A DNA stretch of 20,699 nt, taken from Nemertoderma westbladi. Its lineage: Eukaryota > Xenacoelomorpha > Nemertodermatida > Nemertodermatidae. The notes under the pieces were generated by a model, which saw nothing but the letters and a program-made list of their open reading frames with translations, was not told the origin of the DNA and did not search any database. Shown in pieces: positions 1 through 9,162 of this stretch; the stretch's first letter is position 1, and every line of letters begins with the position of its first letter. The stretch is from the NCBI GenBank assembly GCA_032718475.1, contig JAUCBJ010003356.1:1-20699 (forward strand). Reading direction: 5' to 3'. A program made the position numbers and the translations under genes.

Positions 1-213
1 ATACTGTATGTTAAGTAAGTAGCCCTAAAATTTCCACCCACCACGTTTATTCCAGCAACCCCGTCTATTCGGGACTCCAGAAGATATACTGTATGGTGTG
101 TTTGATAGTAGAAGTTGGCCTAAATATCGAAAATGCAACCGATTGCGGAGGTTGGCTGAAGACATTGACAGCAGGAGTATAGCAGTATTAGCAGCATGAT
201 GTATTGTACAGCA
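1..213. other. Intergenic sequence, no gene seen
   Basis: AT-rich sequence without a convincing coding frame. The 10-mer GCAGTATTAG at 182-191 recurs at 651-660, just beyond the far side of the adjacent miniature element, so it could relate to that insertion. Nothing else is supported. Confidence 0.5.
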
Positions 214-645
214 TAGTGTTTAAATGGGAGCAGACTTTTAGGGAATTCCGGGATCGGGATCGGGACCGGGATTATCCCGATTTTCGGGATCGGGATTGCA
301 ATTTTGGATTAAATGTTCCTAAAGTTAATAGTATATGTGGCGGGTTTAGTGTAACACTCACTATATCTTAAACTTCTGCAATATTAATATTATATTAGTA
401 AGATAAAGTTTTATTAAAATTATTTCGCAACAGATTACTGGATGATTTACTGACATAAAAATTCGATATAATCAAAACATTTCCGTTCTGCTGGAAATAT
501 TTATCAGATATTCAACAAATTTACTTAACTATTTATACTTCGAAATCCCGTTGCAAAAAAGTCGGGATCGGGACCGGGATTGCATTGTTCGCCGGGATCC
601 CGGTTTTTCGGGATCGGGATCGAGCGGAATCCCGATTAAACACTA
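214..645. mobile_element. Probable non-autonomous hAT-like miniature transposon
   Basis: The left end begins TAGTGTTTAA (from 214) and the reverse complement of the right end (638-645 inward) also begins TAGTGTTTAA, giving short terminal inverted repeats about 430 bp apart. Inside each end is a CGGGAT-rich block (about 249-298 and 561-631) with the shared phrase CGGGATCGGGACCGGGATT, followed by TTTTCGGGATCGGGAT. The two blocks are in the same orientation. The 592-603 stretch CCGGGATCCCGG is a perfect palindrome. The middle is AT-rich and non-coding. Candidate 8-bp flanks, GTACAGCA (206-213) and TAAGAGCA (646-653), agree at only 5 of 8 positions, so a target duplication is not clear. Short inverted ends plus dense subterminal repeats suggest a hAT-type element lacking a transposase. 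The superfamily is inferred. Confidence 0.5.
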
Positions 646-1289
646 TAAGAGCAGTATTAGTAAACGGTAAAGGAACGTCCACTATATCCGTGCCAGCCAT
701 TATATCATACGAAAAAAGTCAGACCTTTAATCTTGTAACATATTATAAATCGTATAAAAATGCAGTTTTGTGTAATATTTAGTATTCCACGCGGTTAAAA
801 ATACAACTGGCCCAATTTAGAGAGAAGCATATTGAATACATGCGTATGCGCATACCATTATACTGTAAATTAGAAAAATAACATGGAGTTAATATAATAT
901 TATTAAAGTTGATGTTATTGCAAAAATAAGTTGTGGACATAGGTGGTTTTCACTTTCAAACTGTCAGTCACTGTAATAATGTAGCGATTGTAAAACATAA
1001 AGTAAAGGGACCGAATACTGTTGTAAGTGGCAATAAATAAATTAATTAATCTTCAAGTACTCAAAGTAAGTACAACGCAAACAGTAGAGATTAACTTCAA
1101 TAATAAAGGCACATATTTGCGATAATTTATAAAACAGTGTAATATTATATTAATTATCACTATTATTATTATATTTAATATTTCGGTGGAGTAAATACAA
1201 GTTCCTCCCTCCAACACTGAATGGAATAAGTTTGTTTCTATAGAGACATAAGTAACTTTAAATTCAATGAATTCAGTCAGAAACAGATG
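646..1289. other. Intergenic AT-rich sequence, no gene seen
   Basis: No conserved coding frame, RNA gene or mobile element end was recognised. The 31-bp array begins abruptly at its right edge. Confidence 0.5.
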
Positions 1290-2951
1290 AACTTTATGGA
1301 ACTGGATGTACGTTACGGATAACTTTATGGAACTGGATGTACGTTACGGATAACTTTATGGAACTGGATGTACGTTACGGATAACTTTATGGAACTGGAT
1401 GTACGTTACGGTTAACTTTATGAAACTGGATGTACGTTACGGATAACTTTATGGAACTGGATGTACGTTACGGATAACTTTATGGAACTGGATGTAGGTT
1501 ACAGATAACTTTATGGAACTGGATGTAGGTTACGGATAACTTTATGGAACTGGATGTAGGTTACGGATAACTTTATGGAACTGGATGTACGTTACGGATA
1601 ACTTTATGGAACTGGATGTACGTTACGGATAACTTTATGGAACTGGATGTACGTTACGGATAACTTTATGGAACTGGATGTAGGTTACGGATAACTTTAT
1701 GGAACTGGATGTACGTTACGGATAACTTTATGGAACTGGATGTACGTTACGGATAACTTTATGAAACTGGATGTACGTTACGGATAACTTTATGGAACTG
1801 GATGTACGTTACGGATAACTTTATGAAACTGGATGTACGTTACGGATAACTTTATGGAACTGGATGTACGTTACGGATAACTTTATGGAACTGGATGTAC
1901 GTTACGGATAACTTTATGGAACTGGATGTACGTTACGGATAACTTTATGAAACTGGATGTACGTTACGGTTAACTTTATGAAACTGGATGTACGTTACGG
2001 ATAACTTTATGGAACTGGATGTACGTTACGGATAACTTTATGAAACTGGATGTACGTTACGGATAACTTTATGGAACTGGATGTACGTTACGGATAACTT
2101 TATGAAACTGGATGTACGTTACGGATAACTTTATGGAACTGGATGTACGTTACGGATAACTTTATGGAACTGGATGTAGGTTACGGATAACTTTATGAAA
2201 CTGGATGTACGTTACGGATAACTTTATGGAACTGGATGTACGTTACGGATAACTTTATGAAACTGGATGTACGTTACGGATAACTTTATGGAACTGGATG
2301 TACGTTACGGATAACTTTATGGAACTGGATGTAGGTTACGGATAACTTTATGGAACTGGATGTAGGTTACGGATAACTTTATGGAACTGGATGTACGTTA
2401 CGGATAACTTTATGGAACTGGATGTACGTTACGGATAACTTTATGGAACTGGATGTAGGTTACGGATAACTTTATGAAACTGGATGTACGTTACGGATAA
2501 CTTTATGAAACTGGATGTACGTTACGGATAACTTTATGGAACTGGATGTACGTTACGGATAACTTTATGGAACTGGATGTACGTTTCGGATAACTTTATG
2601 AAACTGGATGTACGTTACGGATAACTTTATGAAACTGGATGGATGTTACGGATAACTTTATGAAACTGGATGTAGGTTACGGATAACTTTATGAAACTGG
2701 ATGTACGTTACGGATAACTTTATGGAACTGGATGTACGTTACGGATAACTTTATGAAACTGGATGTAGGTTACGGATAACTTTATGGAACTGGATGTAGG
2801 TTACGGATAACTTTATGGAACTGGATGTACGTTACGGATAACTTTATGGAACTGGATGTACGTTACGGATAACTTTATGGAACTGGATGTAGGTTACGGA
2901 TAACTTTATGGAACTGGATGTAGGTTACGGATAACTCTATGAAACTGGATG
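1290..2951. repeat. 31-bp minisatellite, 54 units
   Basis: The unit starts AACTTTATGGAACTGGATGT and continues ACGTTACGGAT (31 bp in total). Unit starts fall at exactly 1290 + 31n, up to 1290 + 53x31 = 2933, so there is no net indel over 54 units. Variation is concentrated at two positions: TATGG versus TATGA (by eye about 17 units carry A), and GTACG versus GTAGG (about 13 carry the second form). Rarer changes are GGTTAAC after the units at 1383 and 1941, TTTCGG near 2584, and GGATGGATG near 2639. The last unit (2933-2951) has AACTCTATG and stops mid-unit. Unit length is close to three helical turns. No coding frame persists through it. Confidence 0.97.
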
Positions 2952-2976
2952 AGACCGTTAGCAACCTACGGGTCTC
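2951..2976. repeat. Inverted repeat at the minisatellite edge
   Basis: GAGACC at 2951-2956 is matched by GGTCTC at 2971-2976 across a 14-nt loop, exactly where the 31-bp periodicity breaks. It may mark an old insertion or repair junction, or be chance. Confidence 0.5.
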
Positions 2977-3839
2977 TGAACTATATATCTAAGCCTCCCA
3001 TTGATAAACAATAATTTCACAAATCATTTCTAAAGCCTACTCTACTGTGTTATAGAAATTAAATTCAGAATTTCATACAAGAAAAAATCATACATAATTA
3101 TTGATTTTTTCATTGATAATAGAAATTGAAATTGAAATATTGGTAAGTAAAATGAATATCTTATCCAAACAAAACAAACTGGCACTTCATAAGATTTCGA
3201 AGAAAAAACATAATCAACAAACTTGTTGCTACTACCATCGCCATGAGATGATAATATGACATGAATATATTCTATGGTGGAATTTAACAATTTCAATTTA
3301 AAATACTAAAATCAAAATATCGAATATCTTTATTAAATTATTAAAAAAATTCTGAACCTATTAAGAGCCTATAAAACCCTATAAGACACACAATTAATAA
3401 ATAATAAAGTATTACATGGTTGTAGTATAAACCTTGAAAGTCCCATAGAACATCAGTTTGCAGTTATTCTGGAAGTTATTCACGCACCCGAATACACGGG
3501 ATACCCCATCCTTCATACGTAACGTACAACAGATAGCTAACAGAGAGCACCAAACAACTAAACACCCCAAACTCTGTAAACTAAGTTCCAAATCAAATCG
3601 TGAAACTAAATTATTACTATTATTAAACAATCTCACGTACAGTACGTACACGATAAATAAACGCACGACTTAAAACCGAAACTAAAATGGGTGGGTGGCA
3701 TCCGAATCTATAACTCTTTTAACATCAGTTCTGTTATGGCGTTGACTTTGTGGGGCACCACTGTGCATCAAAGAAAGCGATAATGAATGCATATTGATGG
3801 CTATTCTAGAATATTCTGTGTAATCTAGGTTACCCCTAT
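2977..3839. other. Intergenic, 3' flank of the carrier gene
   Basis: AT-rich, with only short overlapping open frames on both strands that have no recognisable domains. On the minus strand, downstream of the carrier stop, an AATAAA (plus-strand TTTATT, 3839-3844) overlaps the stop codon and another lies at 3329-3334. Either could serve as a poly(A) signal; the sequence does not decide. Confidence 0.4.
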
Positions 3840-4298
3840 TTATTCGCTAGGTATTGGGGCTGGGGGTGCGTACTGTGGGCGTAGGATTCTCTGTGCGTGC
3901 GGGAGGTGTTGGGGGATGTTATCCCGAACGGGGCGACTCAGGGGGCTGTAGACCCGGGGTAGAAACAGACCGAACTTAGTCTCGACCCCGGAGTAGGCCG
4001 CGGCGGCGACCCTCCAGCCCCCGATGTGGTCCGGGTTGCGGAAAGGCTGCCGCGTCAGCTGCGCTCGCTTCTGTCGCTCCGCTATGTCGGAGCCCTCGGG
4101 AGGCCTCCCGCCGAAGTCGACGTACAGCAGCCGTTGGAGGAGCTCGTAGGTAACCAAGGTGACGCCGAACTGGGGCGACGAGCGGAACATTCTGGCTCCG
4201 GCGCCTTTCCAGAAGGCGCGGGGCCCTTCCTGTGCCATTATCTTTCGGGCGCAGTCTATAACCCCACTGTAAGCAGCCTGTCCTGTTCTCGCTTGAAC
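3840..4298 (-). CDS. SLC25A12/13-like (aralar): Carrier gene terminal coding exon 3
   Basis: This exon encodes residues 575-726 plus the stop (459 bp). It opens [16 protein letters not shown] just after the acceptor AG (plus 4300-4299), completing the third carrier repeat with [18 protein letters not shown]. The family C-terminal amphipathic region follows (DFGG near the end of the carrier fold, then NPDHIGG and KFGLFLP). The last ~35 residues are Pro/Arg-rich and less conserved. TAA is at plus 3842-3840. Confidence 0.93.
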   Translation of the reverse strand, partial: VQARTGQAAYSGVIDCARKIMAQEGPRAFWKGAGARMFRSSPQFGVTLVTYELLQRLLYVDFGGRPPEGSDIAERQKRAQLTRQPFRNPDHIGGWRVAAAAYSGVETKFGLFLPRVYSPLSRPVRDNIPQHLPHAQRILRPQYAPPAPIPSE

Positions 4299-7200
4299 CT
4301 ACAATTCATTAAATACGAATAAAATTATTAAATTAATGGCGCACCACCTGGCATAGCGTCCTAAATCAGGTACATGCAAAGTACCCCCACCCCCCCCCCC
4401 CCCCCCCCCACCGGAATTTTTCAACTCTTTAACAATTAAAAAATGAAACTTTTTCAGACAAAATTCCGACATTCCAGACGGAACCGGAAGTGTTTGAAAA
4501 CGGCTGATGGAAAACACGGAATTCCGCGAGAGTCCTTATTATTGCTAATTATTTCACGAACCCAATGAACCTATTGTTTAAAGATTTATTTCATTCTTAG
4601 TTGTATTTTTGTAACACCATTTATATTTATATTAAACATTTTATATTCGTCTAATTTCTCGGGTCCAGTAAATAATTTATACTCAGTTTAACGAGTAAGA
4701 AGGAATCTTTACAGGACAGCTGTTCTATTCAACCTGTTCTATTGACTTTCTAATTTGCGGGATATTAATTCGCAGAGGAAAGTGTCAGGAAAAAAATCAG
4801 TGGACTACAAAATTCCCACCCAATATACTTTGACAGACTACATTGCGTACTGTCCCAGACGCAGACGCTCGTCTAGTCTATTTTACTTCCGGACATTGCG
4901 CCCTCTAGCGACAGACTGGAGAACTGTAAACGTTCAAATATTCGTAATGATAGAACGAGTTAGTTAGGCTAATGGTACCCTTATGCGAAGTCTCACATCG
5001 TGGCTCGCCCCGAATACAACAACCTGTGTAACTAAGGGCAACCCACCTGCAACCGGGTCTTTATAACGTCGGCCGGCGTCGGTATTAGAGCCGCCGGCGC
5101 GCCGGCCATCGTACCGGCCGCCAGCAAACTAAACGCGCTGTTCTTCCCGCTCTCGTCGGCGAAACTCGCCTTGATATGCGCGTACGCGGGGAAATAGATG
5201 GAGGAGAAGGGAATATCGCGAAGGAAACAAGCGCGGGAGCCCTTGTAGAGGCCGAAGAATCCGAGGTCCTTGAGGACAGAGATGGCGCCGATGCGTTTAG
5301 CCGAGGCGATCTCCCCCGCGACTTGTAGACGGATCTTCACGATCTCCAACGGGTTGGTAAACATAACCTGAGAGGCGCCGGCGCACCCGCCCGCGATCAT
5401 CTCGTACCCCAACGGCAGCGTGTTGTCCTTGCGACGCAAGCGGTCGCGCACGAAATCGTTCATGGTTAGTTTGATGGCCTTCTCGGGCGCCACCCCGACC
5501 AACTGGGGCGGCAGCCCGCGGTACAACCCCAACACGCCCTCGTGGCGGATAACCTTGAGGAAACAATCCAGTGAATTCTTGTACATAATCTCGCCGACTA
5601 GGGATCCCCGTTGGTTCTGCATGCGCGTTTTGACCAGATCGATGGGGTACACAAAGGTGGCCCCGGTAGCCCCGGCCATCGCCCCCAGGGTGAACCGGTA
5701 GGCCGATTCCGCGGTTTGCACCGCCGCGCTGCGGTGCACCGGGAGTGGTTGCAGCCGCTGCACCGTTTCTATGAGGTCGAACTCGCTCTCCTCGGGGGAG
5801 AGAGCGACGATGTCCCGGTAGGAAATGGTACCGGAACTGTGGCCGTCGTCCCGGTGAAGTTCCGCCAATAGGAAGAGAATCTCTACCTGGCGGATAACAA
5901 TTAATTAATTATAAATAATTTTATTAAAATAACCAATTCATTAATATTTAATTCATTACCGCATTTTTCAACAATAATTATGTCTGTTAATTGTCTGTCG
6001 CAGAACGGACAGACAAACAGTCAGGAAGCGGACAGACAGATAATCGCGATGGTTTTTCCACTACAATGGAGGAAATAGCTAAATGTTGTAAATAACAGAA
6101 ACGTTTACATAAGGGAGGTGGGAGACCGGGGAAGGGGAGGAAAAATTAAGAATAAATTACCATAGGCCTAATGAATTTTACAATTAACCTAACTGGCGCT
6201 CGGGAAATTATACAACAACGGCAGACGGGAAAAAAATCGCATTTCTTTTCCATTTTAAAAGTGTAAGAAATATATTATTCATTACTATTTAATTGCGCAT
6301 TACTTTATTTTCCGACAACACCCTGTCATCATTCTTTATTTACTGGGTGAAATGAAGATTTTACTTCGCGGTAAATCAAGTTTAATTTAACCTACTACTT
6401 AGGTACTTCAGTTGCATTACGAAGGTAGATTTCCTATAGTTTAATTAATAATTCTATTACACGAAAAACCATTATTATACTTTTTCAACAACAGAGTCCC
6501 GACAACCAAACACACAGACTTATAAAGTAGCCATTGGAGCGTCGTGTACACCAAAGGAAAAATAATTCAATATATAGGCGAGGCCTATACTATACACTAT
6601 ATGATGTAATATTGTGTGTCTCTGTCTGTAGTCTAATATTTTCTGTAGTTGAGCAAAAGATAATAGTTGAACTATAGATAGTAAACTGTAGTACCGGTAA
6701 CGTTGTAGTATGGCTATAAATTACATGTAAAAGCAACGAAAATTAAGAATTCTCTACTGGATGATATTTTACTAGGCCTACCTATTTCTATGTAACTGGA
6801 AATTGGGATACCTGAGGACTTACCTCGAGGGGGGTAATGGCAGTGAAGCTCTGCGCAGCGCGGAGCATATCCTCTTTGATGACGTCCGCGTTGGACTTGG
6901 GACCGGCGACGTGGTAGTAAACCTTCTTGACGAGGTCCATCTGCGAGAGGAGCCCGTTGAAAGCGGTGAAGTAAGCGTAGCTGACGAGATGGCATGTCTC
7001 GGAACCGACCACAGCCACGAGATTGCGAGCCACAGAAGGGCTTAACAGATGCGTCCGAATCGTGGTCATTATCTCCTTAAAGTCCTGAGCGTTGATAAAC
7101 CCATCCTTTGAGGTGTCCATCCGGGCGAACGCCTGTCTAGCGTGTTCTAACTGAATGTCGCCGAGGAGTTGACAGAACTCGTGATAACTTAGCTGCTTCT

Positions 7201-7705
7201 TGCGCTCGTCGCCGAAATGCATCGTCATGAACGGGCTGTCGAATTCGAAAGGGATATGCTGGTGGACTTCAGTCTGACTAAAGACTTCTTTGAATTCATC
7301 AAACGAAACCATTCCGGTTCCGCGAGTATCGAATAGTTGGAAGGCGAGAAGGAAGAGAGCATCGGGTTTACGTAACATTTTCTCGAAGCTTACAAACTCG
7401 TCGATGCTAATCAGACCGTCCTTAGAAAGATCAACGGTACCAGCAATAAGTTTTATTATCTTTTCGTCTGTGTTTTTCTCTGCTTCCATCCCAAGGAAAT
7501 CGAATATGTAGTCATTGTTGGTCATGAAGTTACCGTCTTCGCGTTTAACCGAGGCGTATTTGTTGAAGATTGCCTCGAGCTGTTCGCGTGTTGCGCTGCG
7601 AACCGTTGCAATGTTGGGGGAGATGCGGGTTTCTTCAGCAACCCGCGGTTTAGCCCCTACCGCCATCGCCGCGCTCAACAGACTCGGGAGAACACCGTGT
7701 ACCAT
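3840..7705 (-). CDS. SLC25A12/13-like (aralar): Aralar/citrin mitochondrial aspartate-glutamate carrier
   Basis: Members of this family exchange mitochondrial aspartate for cytosolic glutamate plus a proton across the inner mitochondrial membrane, under control of calcium on the intermembrane-space side. The transporter feeds the malate-aspartate shuttle. Three exons (7705-6824, 5886-5047, 4298-3840) join in phase 0 to give 726 residues, against roughly 675-680 for the human paralogues. The N-terminal half is an EF-hand regulatory domain: a canonical loop [12 protein letters not shown] at residues 92-103 matches the calcium-binding loop of human citrin, and further EF-like segments lie at 126-137 and 197-208. 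The carrier domain starts near residue 355 and has all three signatures: PIDLVKTR (375-382), PLEIVKIR (473-480) and PADVIKTR (565-572). The C-terminal tail contains NPDHIGG and ETKFGL, as in the family. I chose ATG 7705 for its context ACCATGG; the open frame upstream contains no other ATG before a TAG. The N-terminus is about 25 residues longer than human. Further 5' exons cannot be excluded. Confidence 0.95.
4299..5046 (-). other. Carrier gene intron 2 (748 bp)
   Basis: A GT-AG intron (GTGGGT donor, TTGTAG acceptor) in phase 0. It contains a 20-nt C run (4390-4409) bracketed by A. No nested gene was recognised. Confidence 0.85.
4384..4412 (+). repeat. C-tract, C20 bracketed by A
   Basis: C5, A, C20 (4390-4409), A, CC on the plus strand, inside intron 2 of the carrier gene. 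It shares its architecture with two other tracts in this window. Confidence 0.95.
5047..5886 (-). CDS. SLC25A12/13-like (aralar): Carrier gene coding exon 2: carrier repeats 1-3 (start)
   Basis: This exon encodes residues 295-574 (840 bp). It begins [10 protein letters not shown] directly after the acceptor AG (plus 5888-5887) and ends TRLQ at the donor CAG|GTGGGT (GT at plus 5046-5045). It holds the linker, the first two carrier repeats and the first half of the third, with all three PX(D/E)XX(K/R) motifs. It is markedly GC-rich compared with both introns. A frame on the other strand (5420-5871) is only its shadow. Confidence 0.95.
5887..6823 (-). other. Carrier gene intron 1 (937 bp)
   Basis: A GT-AG intron (GTAAGT donor, CCGCCAG acceptor) in phase 0. 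The acceptor has a weak polypyrimidine tract, being preceded by AT-rich DNA. It contains two TAGGCCTA words (6163-6170, 6773-6780) and a purine-rich stretch at about 6111-6150. No nested gene was seen. Confidence 0.85.
6824..7705 (-). CDS. SLC25A12/13-like (aralar): Carrier gene coding exon 1: EF-hand regulatory domain
   Basis: This exon encodes residues 1-294 (882 bp) from ATG 7705 to the donor CTCGAG|GTAAGT, with GT at plus positions 6823-6822. The conserved segments FNKYAS (47-52), [23 protein letters not shown] and [10 protein letters not shown] align with the aralar/citrin N-domain. The exon stops after TPLE, exactly where homology continues with [10 protein letters not shown] in exon 2. 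Its third positions are more GC-rich than the flanks. Calcium ligands by position are D92, S94, D96 and E103. Confidence 0.93.
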
Positions 7706-8750
7706 GGTAACCGAATGAATACTGGAATAGGGAACCAACAGGACCCACAACCCTGCAACCAGTTCTTCGGTGTTCTTCAACGAATTACAGCAAAAGATTC
7801 TTCGCTAATCTGATTTTCTCTGTATCTGGATTCTGGAGTTGTGTTTCAACTGTTCAAAATCTACTATTTGTTATTACTGAGTACCGGCAGTGGCAGACCG
7901 GTACCGTACTGACTGTATTACCACAATTTTATCATATAGGCCTAACTTACATAGGTCAGGACTTATGGTAGCGTGCTGGACCGTGGTACCTACCGCCGTC
8001 CGCAGGTCCGTGGTGTTGGTGCTACGGATTGCAGATTGCTTGACTTTGCCAGCTTACAGCATTCCGCATAAATAATCAATCAATACTGCAATAGGCCTAA
8101 CCATCACCAAGTGCCAAGTATTCTCCTAATATTATGCTAACAGGCTAAAGGAGAATATGAAATCAGGCTGTCAGGTGGCTCAATTGAAAATAGGCACTAA
8201 CATAGTACGTAAAGTACTACTGTACTCTATTCCATCGCGTAACGGTCAGACGGTGCGCGGTGGTCCTGCGATGAGCCGCCGTACACGGCGAAATATCAAC
8301 TTTCTGTTCGATAATCGATATACATAGGATATAGATATAAATATATAATATATTGACATTCTCTGAATGAGATTCTCGGTCCGAGAATTTGCTAAGTTCG
8401 TATTTTAATGTCCGTTATAATTTAAGGTTAGGACATACTTGGGCCATTTCATTTTTGTATGTTTTTTCATCTTACACTACACATAATCAATCAATAGTCC
8501 TAAAAACCCAATGTTAAAATAAATGTTACACTCAAGGTTTCAATCTTTGCATCTACTGTATTTGCCTCCCTAAAATCTACTGTAGGGCCGGGTAGTAAAA
8601 TATTAATATTGTATTTTTTTAATTATTACAAAAGTATAATAAATACATAGGCGAACGAACCCGTACATATTTGTACACATATCTCTGCGAATTAACATCT
8701 CGTCTCAGCGTTGATTCTGGAGATTCCTGGAGAGGAATGAATTTTGAGTG
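7706..8750. other. Upstream region of the carrier gene
   Basis: This holds the probable 5' UTR and promoter of the minus-strand carrier, but no transcription start can be fixed. An inverted repeat GTACCGG (7881-7887) / CCGGTAC (7898-7904) can form a 7-bp stem with a 10-nt loop. A short GC-rich island at about 8234-8292 stands out from AT-rich surroundings and could be promoter-proximal. TAGGCCTA occurs at 7937 and 8092. No coding frame was recognised. Confidence 0.4.
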
Positions 8751-8842
8751 GGTCTAAAATACCCACCCCCCCCCCCCCCCCCCCCCACCCCCCTATCTGG
8801 GGTATTTTGACTTATTTTGTGGCTTAATTTAAGATTTCGCTG
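8751..8842. repeat. Left flanking direct repeat of the MULE, with C-tract
   Basis: It starts GGTCTAAAATACC and, after a C-rich expansion at 8764-8791 including C21 (8766-8786), continues with 51 bases (8792-8842) identical to 11095-11145. Without the C expansion it equals the 62-bp right repeat at 11084-11145. Its first part folds back on itself (GTCTAAAATACC against GGTATTTTGAC). Confidence 0.95.
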
Positions 8843-8982
8843 GCTTATGGTCAAAATGTCGAAAGAGCCAAAATGTCGAAAGAGACAAATTGTCGAAAAG
8901 TAGAGTCAAATTGTCGAAAAAGTTTTTGGCCATGTCAAAATGTCGAATTTTTTTTCGACAATATGGCGCACCCCTTTCGACA
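8842..8982 (+). repeat. Left terminal inverted repeat of the MULE
   Basis: It contains TGTCGAA at 8857, 8874, 8891, 8912 and 8941, then inverted TTCGACA at 8954 and 8976. The outermost ~24 bases (8842 onward, GG.TT..GGTCA.AATGTCG) match the reverse complement of 11083 inward at about 20 of 24 positions. This is typical of subterminal transposase-binding arrays. Confidence 0.85.
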
Positions 8983-9162
8983 ATATGGCGCTTATCCTTT
9001 TTGAGATACTTTTGAATTTTGATACTAAATTGTTGAACCTGAGAAATTGGAAACCTGATAATTGATATGGCTAACAAATTGTGTATAATATCTCAATAGC
9101 AATGGGCAATATAAGCCTATACAGTAAGAGTTATCTTGACTAGCTGACCATTGGGCATTAGG

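Noticed and set aside
585-782. A 65-codon frame overlapping the right end of the miniature element.
   Set aside because: It begins in the CGGGAT repeat and runs into non-coding AT-rich sequence.
3042-3296. An 84-codon minus-strand frame.
   Set aside because: Hydrophobic and low in complexity, without homology I recognise, and in AT-rich DNA. No splice or start evidence.
3412-3673. Overlapping small open frames on opposite strands (minus 3412-3666 and plus 3458-3673).
   Set aside because: They mirror each other, are low in complexity and show no domain. Chance frames in AT-rich flank.
4026-4322. An open frame opposite carrier exon 3 (and similar ones at 5297-5871, 6803-7718 and 10232-10806).
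   Set aside because: Shadows of real coding exons; their amino acid composition follows the complementary strand.
7706-7780. Extending the carrier start upstream to TTG 7780.
   Set aside because: TTG is not a usual start in animals. ATG 7705 has a good context and the upstream frame contains no ATG before a TAG.
8829-9077. Frames through the transposon's terminal repeats (8829-9077 and 10948-11184).
   Set aside because: They translate the TGTCGAA arrays into repetitive peptides (FDNL-like) with no independent support.
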